Of a stretch of DNA of 64,000 bases, positions 25,370-33,274 are shown one piece after another. The notes under the pieces are model-generated. The model saw nothing but the letters and a program-made list of their open reading frames with translations, was not told the origin of the DNA and ran no database searches. The DNA lies in assembly GCF_030731085.1 (NCBI RefSeq), contig NZ_JASNFN010000016.1, forward strand, positions 1 to 64,000, in the 5' to 3' direction. Position numbers and translations under genes: made by a program. Source of the stretch: Blastococcus carthaginiensis. GTDB lineage: Bacteria; Actinomycetota; Actinomycetes; Mycobacteriales; Geodermatophilaceae. Each line of letters begins with the position of its first letter. Position 1 is the stretch's first letter.

Positions 25370-27610
25370 TCAGTCGCCGGAGAGCACCAGCGGCTCGTCC
25401 ACCACCTCCCGGCGGGGCACCGGGACGACGGCGGCGGCCGGCACCGGGGCCGGCTCGTGCCGCACCGACGGCAGCCAGGCGAGCCAGCGCGGGAGGTACC
25501 AGTTGCGCTCCCCCAGCAGCTGCATCACGGCGGGCAGCAACAGCGCCCGGACGACGGTGGCGTCCAGCAGCACCGCGACCGCCAGCCCCAGCCCGATCTG
25601 CTTCATGCTCGTCATCGACAGGGTCACGAAGGTCAGGAAGACGAACACCATGATCACGGCGGCGCTGGTGACCACCCCGGCCGAGGACGTGATGCCCTGC
25701 GCGACGGCGTCCCGGGTGGCGAGTCCGCGGTCCCGGGCCTCGCGGATCCGGCTGAGGATGAAGACGTGGTAGTCCATCGACAGGCCGAAGAGGATGACGA
25801 ACAGGAACAGCGGGATCCAGTTCACGATCGCGCTGGTGCCGTCGAGGCCGATGAGACCGGCGCCGACGCCCTCCTCGAAGACCAGCACCATCACGCCGTA
25901 CGCGGCCGCGACGCTCAGCAGGTTCAGCACGATCGCGGTGACCGCAACGGTGACCGAGCGGAACGAGACCAGCAGCAGCAGGAACGCCAGCACCAGGACG
26001 AAGCCGAAGACCCACGGCGTGCGCTCGGCCATCAGCTCGTCGAACGCCACCGAGTAGGCGGTGCCCCCGCTGACGACGGCGGTCACGTCGTCCAGCGAAC
26101 CCACGGTCGCCGGCACCAGCTCGTCGGCCAGCGTCGCCAGGGCGTCGCGGGAGGCCTCCTCCTCGCCGTCGCCGACCAGCGGCACGCTGACGACGGCGAC
26201 GGTGCCGGCCTCGTTGGCCTCGACGGCGATCGGCTCGTTCATCTGCCCGCTGGCCAGGGCGCGCTCGCGCAGCTCGGCGATGGCGCCCTGCACCTGCGGG
26301 GCGGCGACGTCGGGCGCCTCGATCACCACCTCGGCCGGTGACGGGCCGCCGGGGAACGCCTCGGTGATCCGGTTGTAGGTCTGGATGACCGGGAGGTCCT
26401 GCGGCAGGTCCTGGACGCCCTCGGCGCGCAGGTCCATCGACACCGCCGGGACGGCGAGTGCGACCAGCGCACCACCGGCCACCAGGGCGGCGACGAGCGG
26501 CCGGCGCAGCACCGCACCGAGGACCACGGGCCAGAAGCGGCCCGGCCGGTCGGCGGTGCGGCGGCCCACGAACGGGAGCCGGCCCTTCTCCACCCGGTCG
26601 CCGAGCCAGGCCATCATCGCCGGCAGCACGGTCAGCGAGCCGAGCACCGAGCAGGCGACGACCAGGATCGTCGCCGAGGCGACGCCGGTGAAGACCGAGA
26701 ACCCGGTGAGGAACATGCCGGCCATGGCCACCATGACGGTGATGCCGGAGATGAGCACCGAGTGCCCGGAGGTCGCGGCGGCGATGTCGAGCGCGTCCAC
26801 CGGACCGGCGCCCTTGGCGCGCTCCTCGCGTTCCCGCTTGAGGTAGAAGAGCGAGTAGTCCACGCCGACGGCCAGGCCGATGAGCAGCATCACGATCTGC
26901 GCAGTCTGGTCGACGTGCCAGATCTGGCTGGTGAGGCTCAGCAGGCCGAGGGCGCCGACGAACGCCGTCAGCGCGAAGACCAGCGGGAGGACGGCGGCGA
27001 CCAGCGCGCCGAAGGTCAGCAGCAGCACGGCGAGCGTGATCGGGATGGAGAGGAGCTCCGCGCGCTGGAAGTCGGCGTCGAGGGTCTCCGAGAGCGCGAG
27101 GTCGGCGCTGGTGCCGCCGAACTGCTCCACACGGACGTCGTCGTGCTCTGCGGCCACCGCGGCGACCACGTCCTGCACGGGCGCGATCTGCTCGGCGGCG
27201 TCGTCCGGGTCGCCGGCGAGATCGAAGGTGACCAGCGCCGAGCGGCCGTCGGCGGAGACCAGCGGGGCGCCGTCGAGCGGGCTGACCAGGTTGGCGACCT
27301 CCGGCGTCCCGCGCAGCTCGTCGACGAGGTCGGTGAGCGCGGCGGTGGCGGCGGCCTCGGGGACGCCGGCCTCGCGCTGCACCAGGACCATCTCCGAGGC
27401 CGGCTCCGCCCAGCCGTTGTCGTCGAGGATCTGCTGCGCCCGGGCGGGTGCGCCGATCGTCTGCTCGGCCGAGGTCAGCTGGGCCTGCGGCACGAACGCG
27501 CCCACGGCGACGGCCGCCAGCACGAAGGCTAGCCAGCCGAGCACCGCCGTCTTCCGGTGCCGCGCGCTCCACCGGCCGACCCGCCCCGCGAGGTTGCGGG
27601 ATCCATCCAT
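25370..27610 (-). CDS. MMPL/RND family exporter
   Basis: A 746-residue membrane protein of the MMPL subgroup of RND transporters. There are two repeats, each with one helix, a large extracytoplasmic loop and a five-helix bundle. The conserved GLAVGVDYSLFYLKREREER and its second-half partner FGLSMDYHVFILSRIREARD carry the acidic and Tyr residues of the proton-relay region. It likely exports lipids or drugs. The ATG at 27610 has AGGAG 7 bases upstream, and homology begins there; the ORF could extend 53 codons further into low-complexity sequence. Palindromic sites upstream suggest regulation by a dimeric repressor encoded elsewhere. Confidence 0.88.
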   Translation of the reverse strand: MDGSRNLAGRVGRWSARHRKTAVLGWLAFVLAAVAVGAFVPQAQLTSAEQTIGAPARAQQILDDNGWAEPASEMVLVQREAGVPEAAATAALTDLVDELRGTPEVANLVSPLDGAPLVSADGRSALVTFDLAGDPDDAAEQIAPVQDVVAAVAAEHDDVRVEQFGGTSADLALSETLDADFQRAELLSIPITLAVLLLTFGALVAAVLPLVFALTAFVGALGLLSLTSQIWHVDQTAQIVMLLIGLAVGVDYSLFYLKREREERAKGAGPVDALDIAAATSGHSVLISGITVMVAMAGMFLTGFSVFTGVASATILVVACSVLGSLTVLPAMMAWLGDRVEKGRLPFVGRRTADRPGRFWPVVLGAVLRRPLVAALVAGGALVALAVPAVSMDLRAEGVQDLPQDLPVIQTYNRITEAFPGGPSPAEVVIEAPDVAAPQVQGAIAELRERALASGQMNEPIAVEANEAGTVAVVSVPLVGDGEEEASRDALATLADELVPATVGSLDDVTAVVSGGTAYSVAFDELMAERTPWVFGFVLVLAFLLLLVSFRSVTVAVTAIVLNLLSVAAAYGVMVLVFEEGVGAGLIGLDGTSAIVNWIPLFLFVILFGLSMDYHVFILSRIREARDRGLATRDAVAQGITSSAGVVTSAAVIMVFVFLTFVTLSMTSMKQIGLGLAVAVLLDATVVRALLLPAVMQLLGERNWYLPRWLAWLPSVRHEPAPVPAAAVVPVPRREVVDEPLVLSGD

Positions 27611-27767
27611 CGTCGTCTCCTGTCCGTGTGCGGGTGTCCGCAGGTCAATCTGCTGGTCAGGCGGGCGTGCGCCCATCCCGTCAGCTGGCCGGTCGGGGAT
27701 CGGGCCGGCCCGACCATCGGGGCCCGTCCCGTCGGCGGAGAGACTTCCGGAGGAGAGGTGGCCGAAC

Positions 27768-27808
27768 ATCAGGGAAACCCCTGAGGTCGTCCCTGATCTT
27801 GATCAGGG
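27768..27808. promoter_or_regulatory. Overlapping palindromes upstream of the MMPL gene
   Basis: CCCTGATC-TT-GATCAGGG is a perfect palindrome at 27791-27808. Its left half also pairs with ATCAGGGA at 27768-27775, giving three half-sites in 41 bp. It is 160 bp upstream of the MMPL start. A related dyad (GATCAGG-GAA-CCTGATC) lies at 31832-31848. Candidate operator, or a family of intergenic palindromes. Confidence 0.45.
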
Positions 27809-27880
27809 AGCGGCTCGGACCTGCGGTGCGGGAGCACCCGACCCCGCGCCGACGGTGCGGGCGAGGACGGTCCGGACGAC

Positions 27881-27917
27881 GAGCGGCCCCGCACTCCCTC
27901 GGGGTGCGGGGCCGCTC
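27881..27917. terminator. 14-bp perfect hairpin terminator
   Basis: Arms GAGCGGCCCCGCAC (27881-27894) and complement (27904-27917) with a 9-base loop lie about 95 bases beyond the stop of the heparin-lyase-like gene on the minus strand. Confidence 0.7.
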
Positions 27918-28010
27918 GGTGGCTCGATCACGTGCGCCCGGCGCCGGCACGGTCTCCGGACGGATCGGCGCCCAGCCCTCCGGTGGTCCGTCGGCGCCTG
28001 CGGTCGGCGA

Positions 28011-29330
28011 TCAGCCCGCCGGCCGGTGGAGCACGTTCAGCGACGCGACCGACTCGAGGGTGGGGCCGAACCCGATCGGTGCGTGCTGCAGGTGGTGCGA
28101 CCGCGAGGTGCCGGCCGCCGAGTAGATTCCCTGCTTGATGTAGACCGACTGGTCGGCGTAGAGGTTGGCGACGTTCTCCGACAGGACCTTCTCGCCCTGG
28201 TGCCAGACCTCGATCAGGCCCGTCGCCGGGTCCGGGGACCACACGAAGCGGACCGTGAGGTCGTTCCAGGCACCCTTGTCGATCAGGCCCAGGTCGAACG
28301 TCTCGGCGTACTGCGCGTCACCGGCGACCCGGCCGCCGGTGCCGCCGCGGACGTCGAGCATGAGGTTCTCGTCGACGTCGGACCAGAAGTGGACGTTCGG
28401 GTTGCCGGAGTTCGCCGTCTGGTGCCACTGGGTGAAGATCAGGAACTGGCCGCGCTCGTCCCAGTCGAAATCCGCCGGGAAGAACGTCGACCAGGCCCAG
28501 TACTGCTCGTCGCCGGGCTCCACGTCGCCGGAGTCGGCGATGGAGTCGCGCACCTCGGACCGCAGGGTGCCCGTGGTGCCGTTCCAGCCCGTGTCACCGG
28601 GGTGGACGGTGAAGAAGGCGGTCCGGGGACTGCCGGGGTACGGGTTCTCCGTGGTGACGCCCTGGGCGTCGGGTCGGAGGGAGTGGACCTCGTCCCACGG
28701 GTCCGGGAGGAGGCTCGTGGCGTTCTCGTAGCCCCAGACGCGGGTGGGATGGGTGACGGACCGCTCCGGCTCCGGCTCCGGCTCCGTCGCCGGCGTCGTC
28801 GTCGGCTCGGTGGGCGTCGTCGTCGGTTCCGTGGGCGTCGTCGTCGGCTCCGTGGGCGTCGTCGTCGGCTCCGTGGGCGTCGTCGTCGGCTCCGTGGGCG
28901 TCGTCGTCGGCTCCGTGGGCATCGTGGCGGGGGTCGACGGCTGCCCGCCCGGGAAGACCTGCACCGCCTGGCTGCGCGCACCCTGCTTCTTGGCGGAGTC
29001 GCGGGCCACGACCACGAAGGAGTAGGCCGGCGTCGACAGCGGCAGGCGCGGCGATGTCCAGGACGTGCCGCTCGTGGAGCCGACCACGCGCCCGGCGTCG
29101 CTCCGGGTGACGTCGATGACGAGGTAGTCACGAGCTCCGGCGACGTGGGACCAGTCGAGCAGGGCTCTCTGGTCGACGGCCTCGCCGGTGAGCTCGGCCG
29201 GAGCGGGCAGCGCGGCGGCGGCCTGGGTCTGCGACGCCAGGGGGCGGGGAGCTGCGAGGGCGGCGCCGGTGAGTCCGGAGCCGCCGATCACGGTCATGGC
29301 GGCCAGGACGGCCAGGTTGCGCTTGTTCAT
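28011..29330 (-). CDS. Secreted polysaccharide lyase (heparin lyase I fold) with Thr/Pro repeat linker
   Basis: A 439-residue exported protein: signal peptide (to about ALAAP, residue 28), then a fibronectin-like N-terminal domain (about 40-125). A linker of six copies of PTEPTTT follows, then a C-terminal beta-jelly-roll domain from about 195. That domain contains LRSEVRDS, WAWSTFFPADFDW and FTQWHQT...NPNVHFW, typical of the heparin-lyase-I-like polysaccharide lyase family. It would cleave an extracellular acidic polysaccharide or act as a binding protein; the substrate is unknown. The ATG at 29330 begins a standard signal peptide. Confidence 0.78.
   Translation of the reverse strand: MNKRNLAVLAAMTVIGGSGLTGAALAAPRPLASQTQAAAALPAPAELTGEAVDQRALLDWSHVAGARDYLVIDVTRSDAGRVVGSTSGTSWTSPRLPLSTPAYSFVVVARDSAKKQGARSQAVQVFPGGQPSTPATMPTEPTTTPTEPTTTPTEPTTTPTEPTTTPTEPTTTPTEPTTTPATEPEPEPERSVTHPTRVWGYENATSLLPDPWDEVHSLRPDAQGVTTENPYPGSPRTAFFTVHPGDTGWNGTTGTLRSEVRDSIADSGDVEPGDEQYWAWSTFFPADFDWDERGQFLIFTQWHQTANSGNPNVHFWSDVDENLMLDVRGGTGGRVAGDAQYAETFDLGLIDKGAWNDLTVRFVWSPDPATGLIEVWHQGEKVLSENVANLYADQSVYIKQGIYSAAGTSRSHHLQHAPIGFGPTLESVASLNVLHRPAG
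28795..28920. repeat. 21-bp tandem repeat in the lyase linker
   Basis: About six copies of a 21-bp unit (GTGGGCGTCGTCGTCGGCTC) keep the reading frame and encode the PTEPTTT linker. Copies are nearly identical, with synonymous changes only in the outer ones. Confidence 0.85.
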
Positions 29331-29582
29331 GACGTCGGTCCTCGGATCGGGTCGAGCACGGCGGCTGCGACCCGGCGGGCCGGGCTGGCGAGGGCGCCGC
29401 TACGGACGCTGACCGAGAGTAGTCGAGCAATTACGACTTGAGGGCGCACGACGCGCACCTCGGGGGGCGCGGAGCGGGTTCAGCCGGGCCACCCGACGTG
29501 CAGCCGGGCCACGGCGCGGCTGCAGGGACGGCGCACCGGCCCGACCCTGCACCAGATGCACCCGCACCACCCCGGAAAACGA

Positions 29583-29620
29583 ATCTGCCGCGCCGCCCCC
29601 GTCGGGGCTGCGCGGCAGAT
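29583..29620 (-). terminator. Rho-independent terminator of the tRNA genes
   Basis: Arms ATCTGCCGCGC and complement (11 bp, 29583-29593 and 29610-29620) with a GC-paired inner part. On the minus strand it is followed by TCGTTTT, a rare T-tract in this window. It lies 19 bases downstream of tRNA-Arg. Confidence 0.8.
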
Positions 29621-29638
29621 CGGTGTCTCAACCAGACG

Positions 29639-29711
29639 TGCACCCGAAGGGATTCGAACCCCTAACCTTCTGATCCGTAGTCAGATGCTCTATCCGTTGA
29701 GCTACGGGTGC
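29639..29711 (-). tRNA. tRNA-Arg (anticodon ACG)
   Basis: A 73-nt cloverleaf on the minus strand. The acceptor pairs GCACCCG with CGGGTGC. The D-arm is GCTC/GAGC. The anticodon stem TCTGA/TCAGA encloses CTACGGA with anticodon ACG. The T-arm is AGGGG TTCGAAT CCCTT. The discriminator is A and CCA is not encoded. It reads CGN arginine codons. Confidence 0.95.
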
Positions 29712-29731
29712 CTGTGTTCAGTTGTCGTGCG

Positions 29732-29820
29732 CGGAGGCTCCGGGATTTGAACCCGGGATGGGGATTAACCCAAACCGCATTAGCAGTGCGGCGCCATAGA
29801 CCGGACTAGGCGAAGCCTCC
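29732..29820 (-). tRNA. tRNA-Ser (anticodon GCT)
   Basis: An 89-nt minus-strand tRNA with a long variable arm, as expected for serine. The acceptor is GGAGGCT/AGCCTCC. The anticodon stem CCGCA/TGCGG encloses CTGCTAA (anticodon GCT, reading AGC/AGU). The T-loop is TTCAAAT and the discriminator G. It is followed 20 bases later by tRNA-Arg and is probably co-transcribed. A TAGTCT hexamer on the minus strand (29856-29861) could be the -10 element. Confidence 0.95.
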
Positions 29821-29986
29821 CGGGGCTCGAGTCGCCTCGGAACCACCGAGGAAAGAGACTACCAGCGCCCCGCGGCCGGTCGTCCCGGGGGTGGGCCGAC
29901 ACCCCCCTCCGCGGACGGCCGAGTGCGCCGAGCCCGTGGCCATCGGGCGGGCGATCACCACGAGCCCGTCGCACTCGGCACCTCGA

Positions 29987-31186
29987 TCAGGCGGCGACCG
30001 GTTCCCGGCGGACAGCCGCCACGCGGGGCCCGCGACCGGGCACGAGGGTGACGACGACGGCGGCGGCCGCTCCCGCGCAGGCAAGCAGCAGCGCCCCGGG
30101 TACCCCGGCGGAGGTCTCGATCAGCGCGCCACCGAGGGCCGCGCCGATCGCGGAGGCGCCCACGGCGATCGTGGACAGCCAGGTGAACGCCTCGGTGGTG
30201 GCGTGGACCGGCGCCAGCGACCCCACCAGCGAGTTCTGCACGGTCAGGGTGGGCGCGATCGCCGTCCCGCCGAGGAAGAGCAGCACGCCCAGCGCCCACG
30301 GGCTGGACACCCAGGCCAGCGGGGCGAGGCCGATGGTGACGCCGAACAGCAGCCAGCGGTACTGCCGGGGCAGCGACGCGCTCACCACCCGGGCGCCGAA
30401 CCACAGCCCGCCGGCGACCGAGCCCAGCGACCAGACCGCCAGCAGCAGCCCCGACATCCCCGGGCTGCCGGTGGAGTCCGCGAAGGCCGGGATGGCCACC
30501 TCGAGCGCGCCGAAGCCGAGCATCAGGCCCGATCCGCTGACCAGGACGCGGGGCATGCCAGGGGTGAGCACGGTGCTCAACAGCCCCGCCGAGTGAGCGG
30601 GCGAGGGGACCCAGGACCGGGCGGCGCGGGCGACGCCGAGCGCGCCGACGACGGCCAGCCCACCCGCGAGCCCCACCGCCCAGGCCGGCCGGGCGAGCAC
30701 CGCGAGCGTGGCGACCAGCGTGGGGCCGACCACGAAGACCAGCTCGGTGGCGGTGGCATCGAGGGCGTAGGCGGCGGGGCGGCTGCGCGGGTCGGTGCGC
30801 GACCAGAGGGCACGGACGGTGCCCGAGACCAGCGGCGTGCTCGCGCCGGCCAGGGCCGAGGCCGCGATGACGGCGACGTCCGGCGCACCGCCGAGGGTGA
30901 CCGCCACCAGCAGCCCGAGCAGCAAGGGGTAGAGCATCGACTGGGTCAGCAGGATCGGGCACGGCCCCCGCCGGTCGGCGAGCCGGCCCAGGACCGGGGC
31001 CATCACGGCCGACGCGATGCCGAGCGTGGCCGCCGCCAGACCGGCGATCGCGTACGAGCCGGTCTGCTGCTGCACCATGAGCAGCAGCGCCAGCGGCACC
31101 ATGGCCGACGGCAGCCGGCCCGCGAAGCCGGAGATGAGGAGGACCGGGGCGGAGGGAAGCCGCCAGACGGCGAGGTAGGCACGCAC
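29987..31186 (-). CDS. MFS transporter
   Basis: A 399-residue, 12-helix major facilitator protein. The cytoplasmic loop after helix 2 reads GRLADRRGPCP, the family's G-x-x-x-D-R-x-G motif. Substrate is unknown; relatives are annotated as drug or metabolite exporters. The start is GTG at 31186. It is divergent from the CGNR zinc-finger gene with a 103-bp shared control region containing a perfect 12-bp dyad, so the CGNR protein is a plausible regulator. Confidence 0.85.
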   Translation of the reverse strand: MRAYLAVWRLPSAPVLLISGFAGRLPSAMVPLALLLMVQQQTGSYAIAGLAAATLGIASAVMAPVLGRLADRRGPCPILLTQSMLYPLLLGLLVAVTLGGAPDVAVIAASALAGASTPLVSGTVRALWSRTDPRSRPAAYALDATATELVFVVGPTLVATLAVLARPAWAVGLAGGLAVVGALGVARAARSWVPSPAHSAGLLSTVLTPGMPRVLVSGSGLMLGFGALEVAIPAFADSTGSPGMSGLLLAVWSLGSVAGGLWFGARVVSASLPRQYRWLLFGVTIGLAPLAWVSSPWALGVLLFLGGTAIAPTLTVQNSLVGSLAPVHATTEAFTWLSTIAVGASAIGAALGGALIETSAGVPGALLLACAGAAAAVVVTLVPGRGPRVAAVRREPVAA

Positions 31187-31221
31187 GCTTGCACTCGTTT
31201 CGCACTGCAGGGAACGGAACA

Positions 31222-31268
31222 GTAGGCGGTCAAGGACCGTTGACCGCCTACGCAGACCCGAGACTAGG
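31222..31268. promoter_or_regulatory. Symmetric divergent promoter/operator for the MFS and CGNR genes
   Basis: A perfect 12-bp inverted repeat (31222-31233 and 31240-31251, GTAGGCGGTCAA and complement) is separated by six bases. Each arm ends in TTGACC pointing outward, a good -35 for each gene. TGCAGT (minus strand, 31204-31209) and a weaker ACTAGG (31263-31268) sit at -10 distance. A dimer bound here would block both promoters. Confidence 0.65.
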
Positions 31269-31289
31269 GACTCGACGGTAGGGAGTCAA

Positions 31290-31820
31290 TTGGACTACGA
31301 CACCTACGGGTCGACCGCGGTCGAGCTGGCCATCGATCTGGCCAACGCCGACCTGGCGCCCGACGACGGTGTGGCGCGGTTCCTGGCGTCGCACGACGAG
31401 TGGTTCGCCACGGGGACGTCGCTGGACCTCACGCCCGCCGACGTCGAGAAGGCCGCCGTCACCGCCCGGCTGGTGCGCGCCGTCGCGCTGGCGGAGTCGC
31501 AGGACGACGTCCTCACCCGGCTCAACGAGCTGCTCGCCCTGGCCCGCCCGCGGCCCTACGCCACCGACCACGACGGCGAGCTGCACCTGCACTACGCGGG
31601 CCCCGACGCGCCGGCGCTCGAGCAGCTGACGACGACGGTGGCGATGGGCCTGTCGCAGGTGGTGGTGCAGCACGGCTGGCAGCGCCTGGGCGTGTGCTCG
31701 GCCGAGGGCTGCGACGACGTCTACGTCGACACCTCGCGCAACGCCAGCCGCCGCTACTGCTCCAACACCTGCGCCAGCCGGTCGACCGTCGCCGCGTACC
31801 GCGCCCGCCAGAAGAGCTGA
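31290..31820 (+). CDS. CGNR-type zinc-finger regulatory protein
   Basis: A 176-residue protein of the ABATE/CGNR zinc-finger family, putative transcription factors in actinobacteria. The C-terminal zinc finger has Cys136, Cys141, Cys157 and Cys161 with DTSRNASRRYCSNTC. The namesake CGNR is CASR here (161-164), a variation. The start is TTG at 31290, preceded by GGGAG 4 bases upstream; no better start exists nearby. It is divergent from the MFS gene across a palindromic control region, suggesting autoregulation and control of the transporter. Confidence 0.82.
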   Translation: MDYDTYGSTAVELAIDLANADLAPDDGVARFLASHDEWFATGTSLDLTPADVEKAAVTARLVRAVALAESQDDVLTRLNELLALARPRPYATDHDGELHLHYAGPDAPALEQLTTTVAMGLSQVVVQHGWQRLGVCSAEGCDDVYVDTSRNASRRYCSNTCASRSTVAAYRARQKS

Positions 31821-31831
31821 CCCCCGGCCAC

Positions 31832-31848
31832 GATCAGGGAACCTGATC
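31832..31848. repeat. Short perfect dyad GATCAGG/CCTGATC
   Basis: A 7-bp-arm, 3-base-loop dyad 12 bases after the CGNR stop. It is related to the palindrome upstream of the MMPL gene (27791-27808). Confidence 0.5.
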
Positions 31849-31851
31849 ATC

Positions 31852-31891
31852 GAGCGTCCCCCCTCACCGCCCACCGTGAGGGAGGACGCTC
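31852..31891 (+). terminator. Hairpin terminator after the CGNR gene
   Basis: 16-bp arms with one mismatch (31852-31867 and 31876-31891) around an 8-base loop, 31 bases past the stop. Confidence 0.65.
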
Positions 31892-32200
31892 CACGGTGGG
31901 GGAGGACGTGCCCCGACCGGGTGGGCCGGTCGTCGCCGCGAGCCCGGCAGCCTGTCCTTCCCCAGCGGGCACCCGGGCTCGGCCGCGGCGTTCGTCACCG
32001 GGCTGGCGCTGGAGTCGCCCGGGGCCGGGGCCGCGCTCGCCCCGCTGGCCCTGGGCATCGGCTACTCGCGGGTGCACTACCCCGGTGACGTGCTGGCCGG
32101 CCTGGCGGTGGGCGGCGCGGTGGCCGCCTCGGCCCGGCGCGGGTGGCAGGTGATCGCCGGGCGCCCCCGCGACGTGGAGCGCTTCGTCGAGCTGCAGTGA
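31880..32200 (+). pseudogene. 5'-truncated PAP2-family phosphatase remnant
   Basis: The frame ending in TGA at 32198-32200 encodes the C-terminal third of a type 2 phosphatidic acid phosphatase: SFPSGHPGSAAAFVTG followed by IGYSRVHYPGDVLAGLAVGG. There is no start codon after the in-frame stop at 31877, and the KxxxxxxRP motif is absent. The third motif, normally SR-x5-H-x3-D, is shortened to SRVHxxxD, as if four residues were lost between two GTGCAC-like repeats. It is non-functional as it stands. The terminator hairpin of the neighbouring gene overlaps its left end. Confidence 0.75.
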
Positions 32201-32207
32201 GCCGGTG

Positions 32208-32543
32208 TCACCCGCTGCCGTAGGCCACCAGGCCGGCGGCGAACAGCGGCAGCGCCACGAACAGGAAGACGCCCAGCGGGGTCAGCGCCTCGCCCTGGTC
32301 ACCCGGCTCCTCGTTGCCGGGACCGCGGCCGAGAAAGGCGTGGAGCTCGGCGGTGGCCATGCGGGGGACCAGCGTGCCGCCGGCGAGCGCGAGCAGCCCC
32401 GCCACCACCATCAGCGACAGCGCGAAGCGCACCCGGAAGCCCTCGCCGGTGGCCGCCGACCACACCCCGCCGGCGACCGCCGCCGCCAGGGCCGCGAGCA
32501 CCAGCGAGCCGACGACCTGGCGCACCGCCGGGAGCAGCGACAT
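32208..32543 (-). CDS. Small membrane protein of unknown function
   Basis: A 111-residue protein with about three hydrophobic helices (residues 8-27, 40-60 and 85-108) and a short charged loop ending RGPGNEEPGDQGEA. No family is recognised. The ATG at 32543 is chosen because residues before it in the longer frame are hydrophilic and Pro-rich. It is convergent with the PAP2 remnant, whose stop is 7 bp away. Confidence 0.6.
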   Translation of the reverse strand: MSLLPAVRQVVGSLVLAALAAAVAGGVWSAATGEGFRVRFALSLMVVAGLLALAGGTLVPRMATAELHAFLGRGPGNEEPGDQGEALTPLGVFLFVALPLFAAGLVAYGSG

Positions 32544-32701
32544 GGCGGCACGGTAGCCGGGAGCGGGGCCGCGCGGCCGCTTTCCCAGCGCGAGGGCAGC
32601 GGGGACGGCGAACCCGGCCCCGACCGGGTGATTGCCGGGTGGATCTTCGGGGCAGTGCACCGAGCGACTGCCCCCAGGCCCTCCGAGGAAAGAGGTTCCC
32701 C

Positions 32702-33274
32702 ATGCTGGTTCGCCGGATCGCCCGGCCCCTGCTCGCCGCGCCCTTCATCTACGGAGGGGTCAGCACCCTGCGCAAGCCGCAGGACCGCGTGGCGGGGGCG
32801 CGCCCCGTGGTCGAGAAGATCGCCCAGACCGCCGACAAGCAGCTCCCGGTGGAGCTGCCCAAGGACGTCGAGCAGTGGGTGAAGGCCGACGCCGCGATCA
32901 AGGTCGCCGCCGGTTCGCTGTTCGCGCTGAACAAGTTCCCGCGGCTGACCGCCATCGTGCTGTCGGCCTCGATCGTGCCCACCACGCTGTCCGGCCACCG
33001 GTTCTGGGAGCACGAGGACCCGACGGAGAAGTTCGGGCAGATCTCGAACTTCGTGAAGAACACTGGTCTGCTCGGCGGGCTGCTGCTGGCCGCCGTCGAC
33101 ACCGAGGGCAGGCCGTCGGTGGGCTACCGCACCCGTCGCGCGGCCAAGCGCGCCGCCGACGTCACGGAGAAGAACTACGAGAAGGCCACCAAGCGCGCCC
33201 TCAAGGCGCAGAAGAAGGCCTCCCGCACGGCAGGCAAGAAGACCGGCAAGGGAGCCCTGAAGGTGTTCAGCTGA
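32702..33274 (+). CDS. DoxX family membrane protein
   Basis: A 190-residue protein. The N-terminal RPLLAAPFIYGGVSTLRKP is typical of the DoxX/DoxD-like family, with four predicted helices in residues 10-135. The C-terminus is a Lys/Ala-rich tail (KRALKAQKKASRTAGKKTGK) that is basic and possibly nucleic-acid or envelope interacting. The ATG at 32702 follows AGGAAAGAGG. Its stop overlaps the likely start of the PHP gene. Function in the family is poorly known (redox or membrane-associated). Confidence 0.8.
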   Translation: MLVRRIARPLLAAPFIYGGVSTLRKPQDRVAGARPVVEKIAQTADKQLPVELPKDVEQWVKADAAIKVAAGSLFALNKFPRLTAIVLSASIVPTTLSGHRFWEHEDPTEKFGQISNFVKNTGLLGGLLLAAVDTEGRPSVGYRTRRAAKRAADVTEKNYEKATKRALKAQKKASRTAGKKTGKGALKVFS

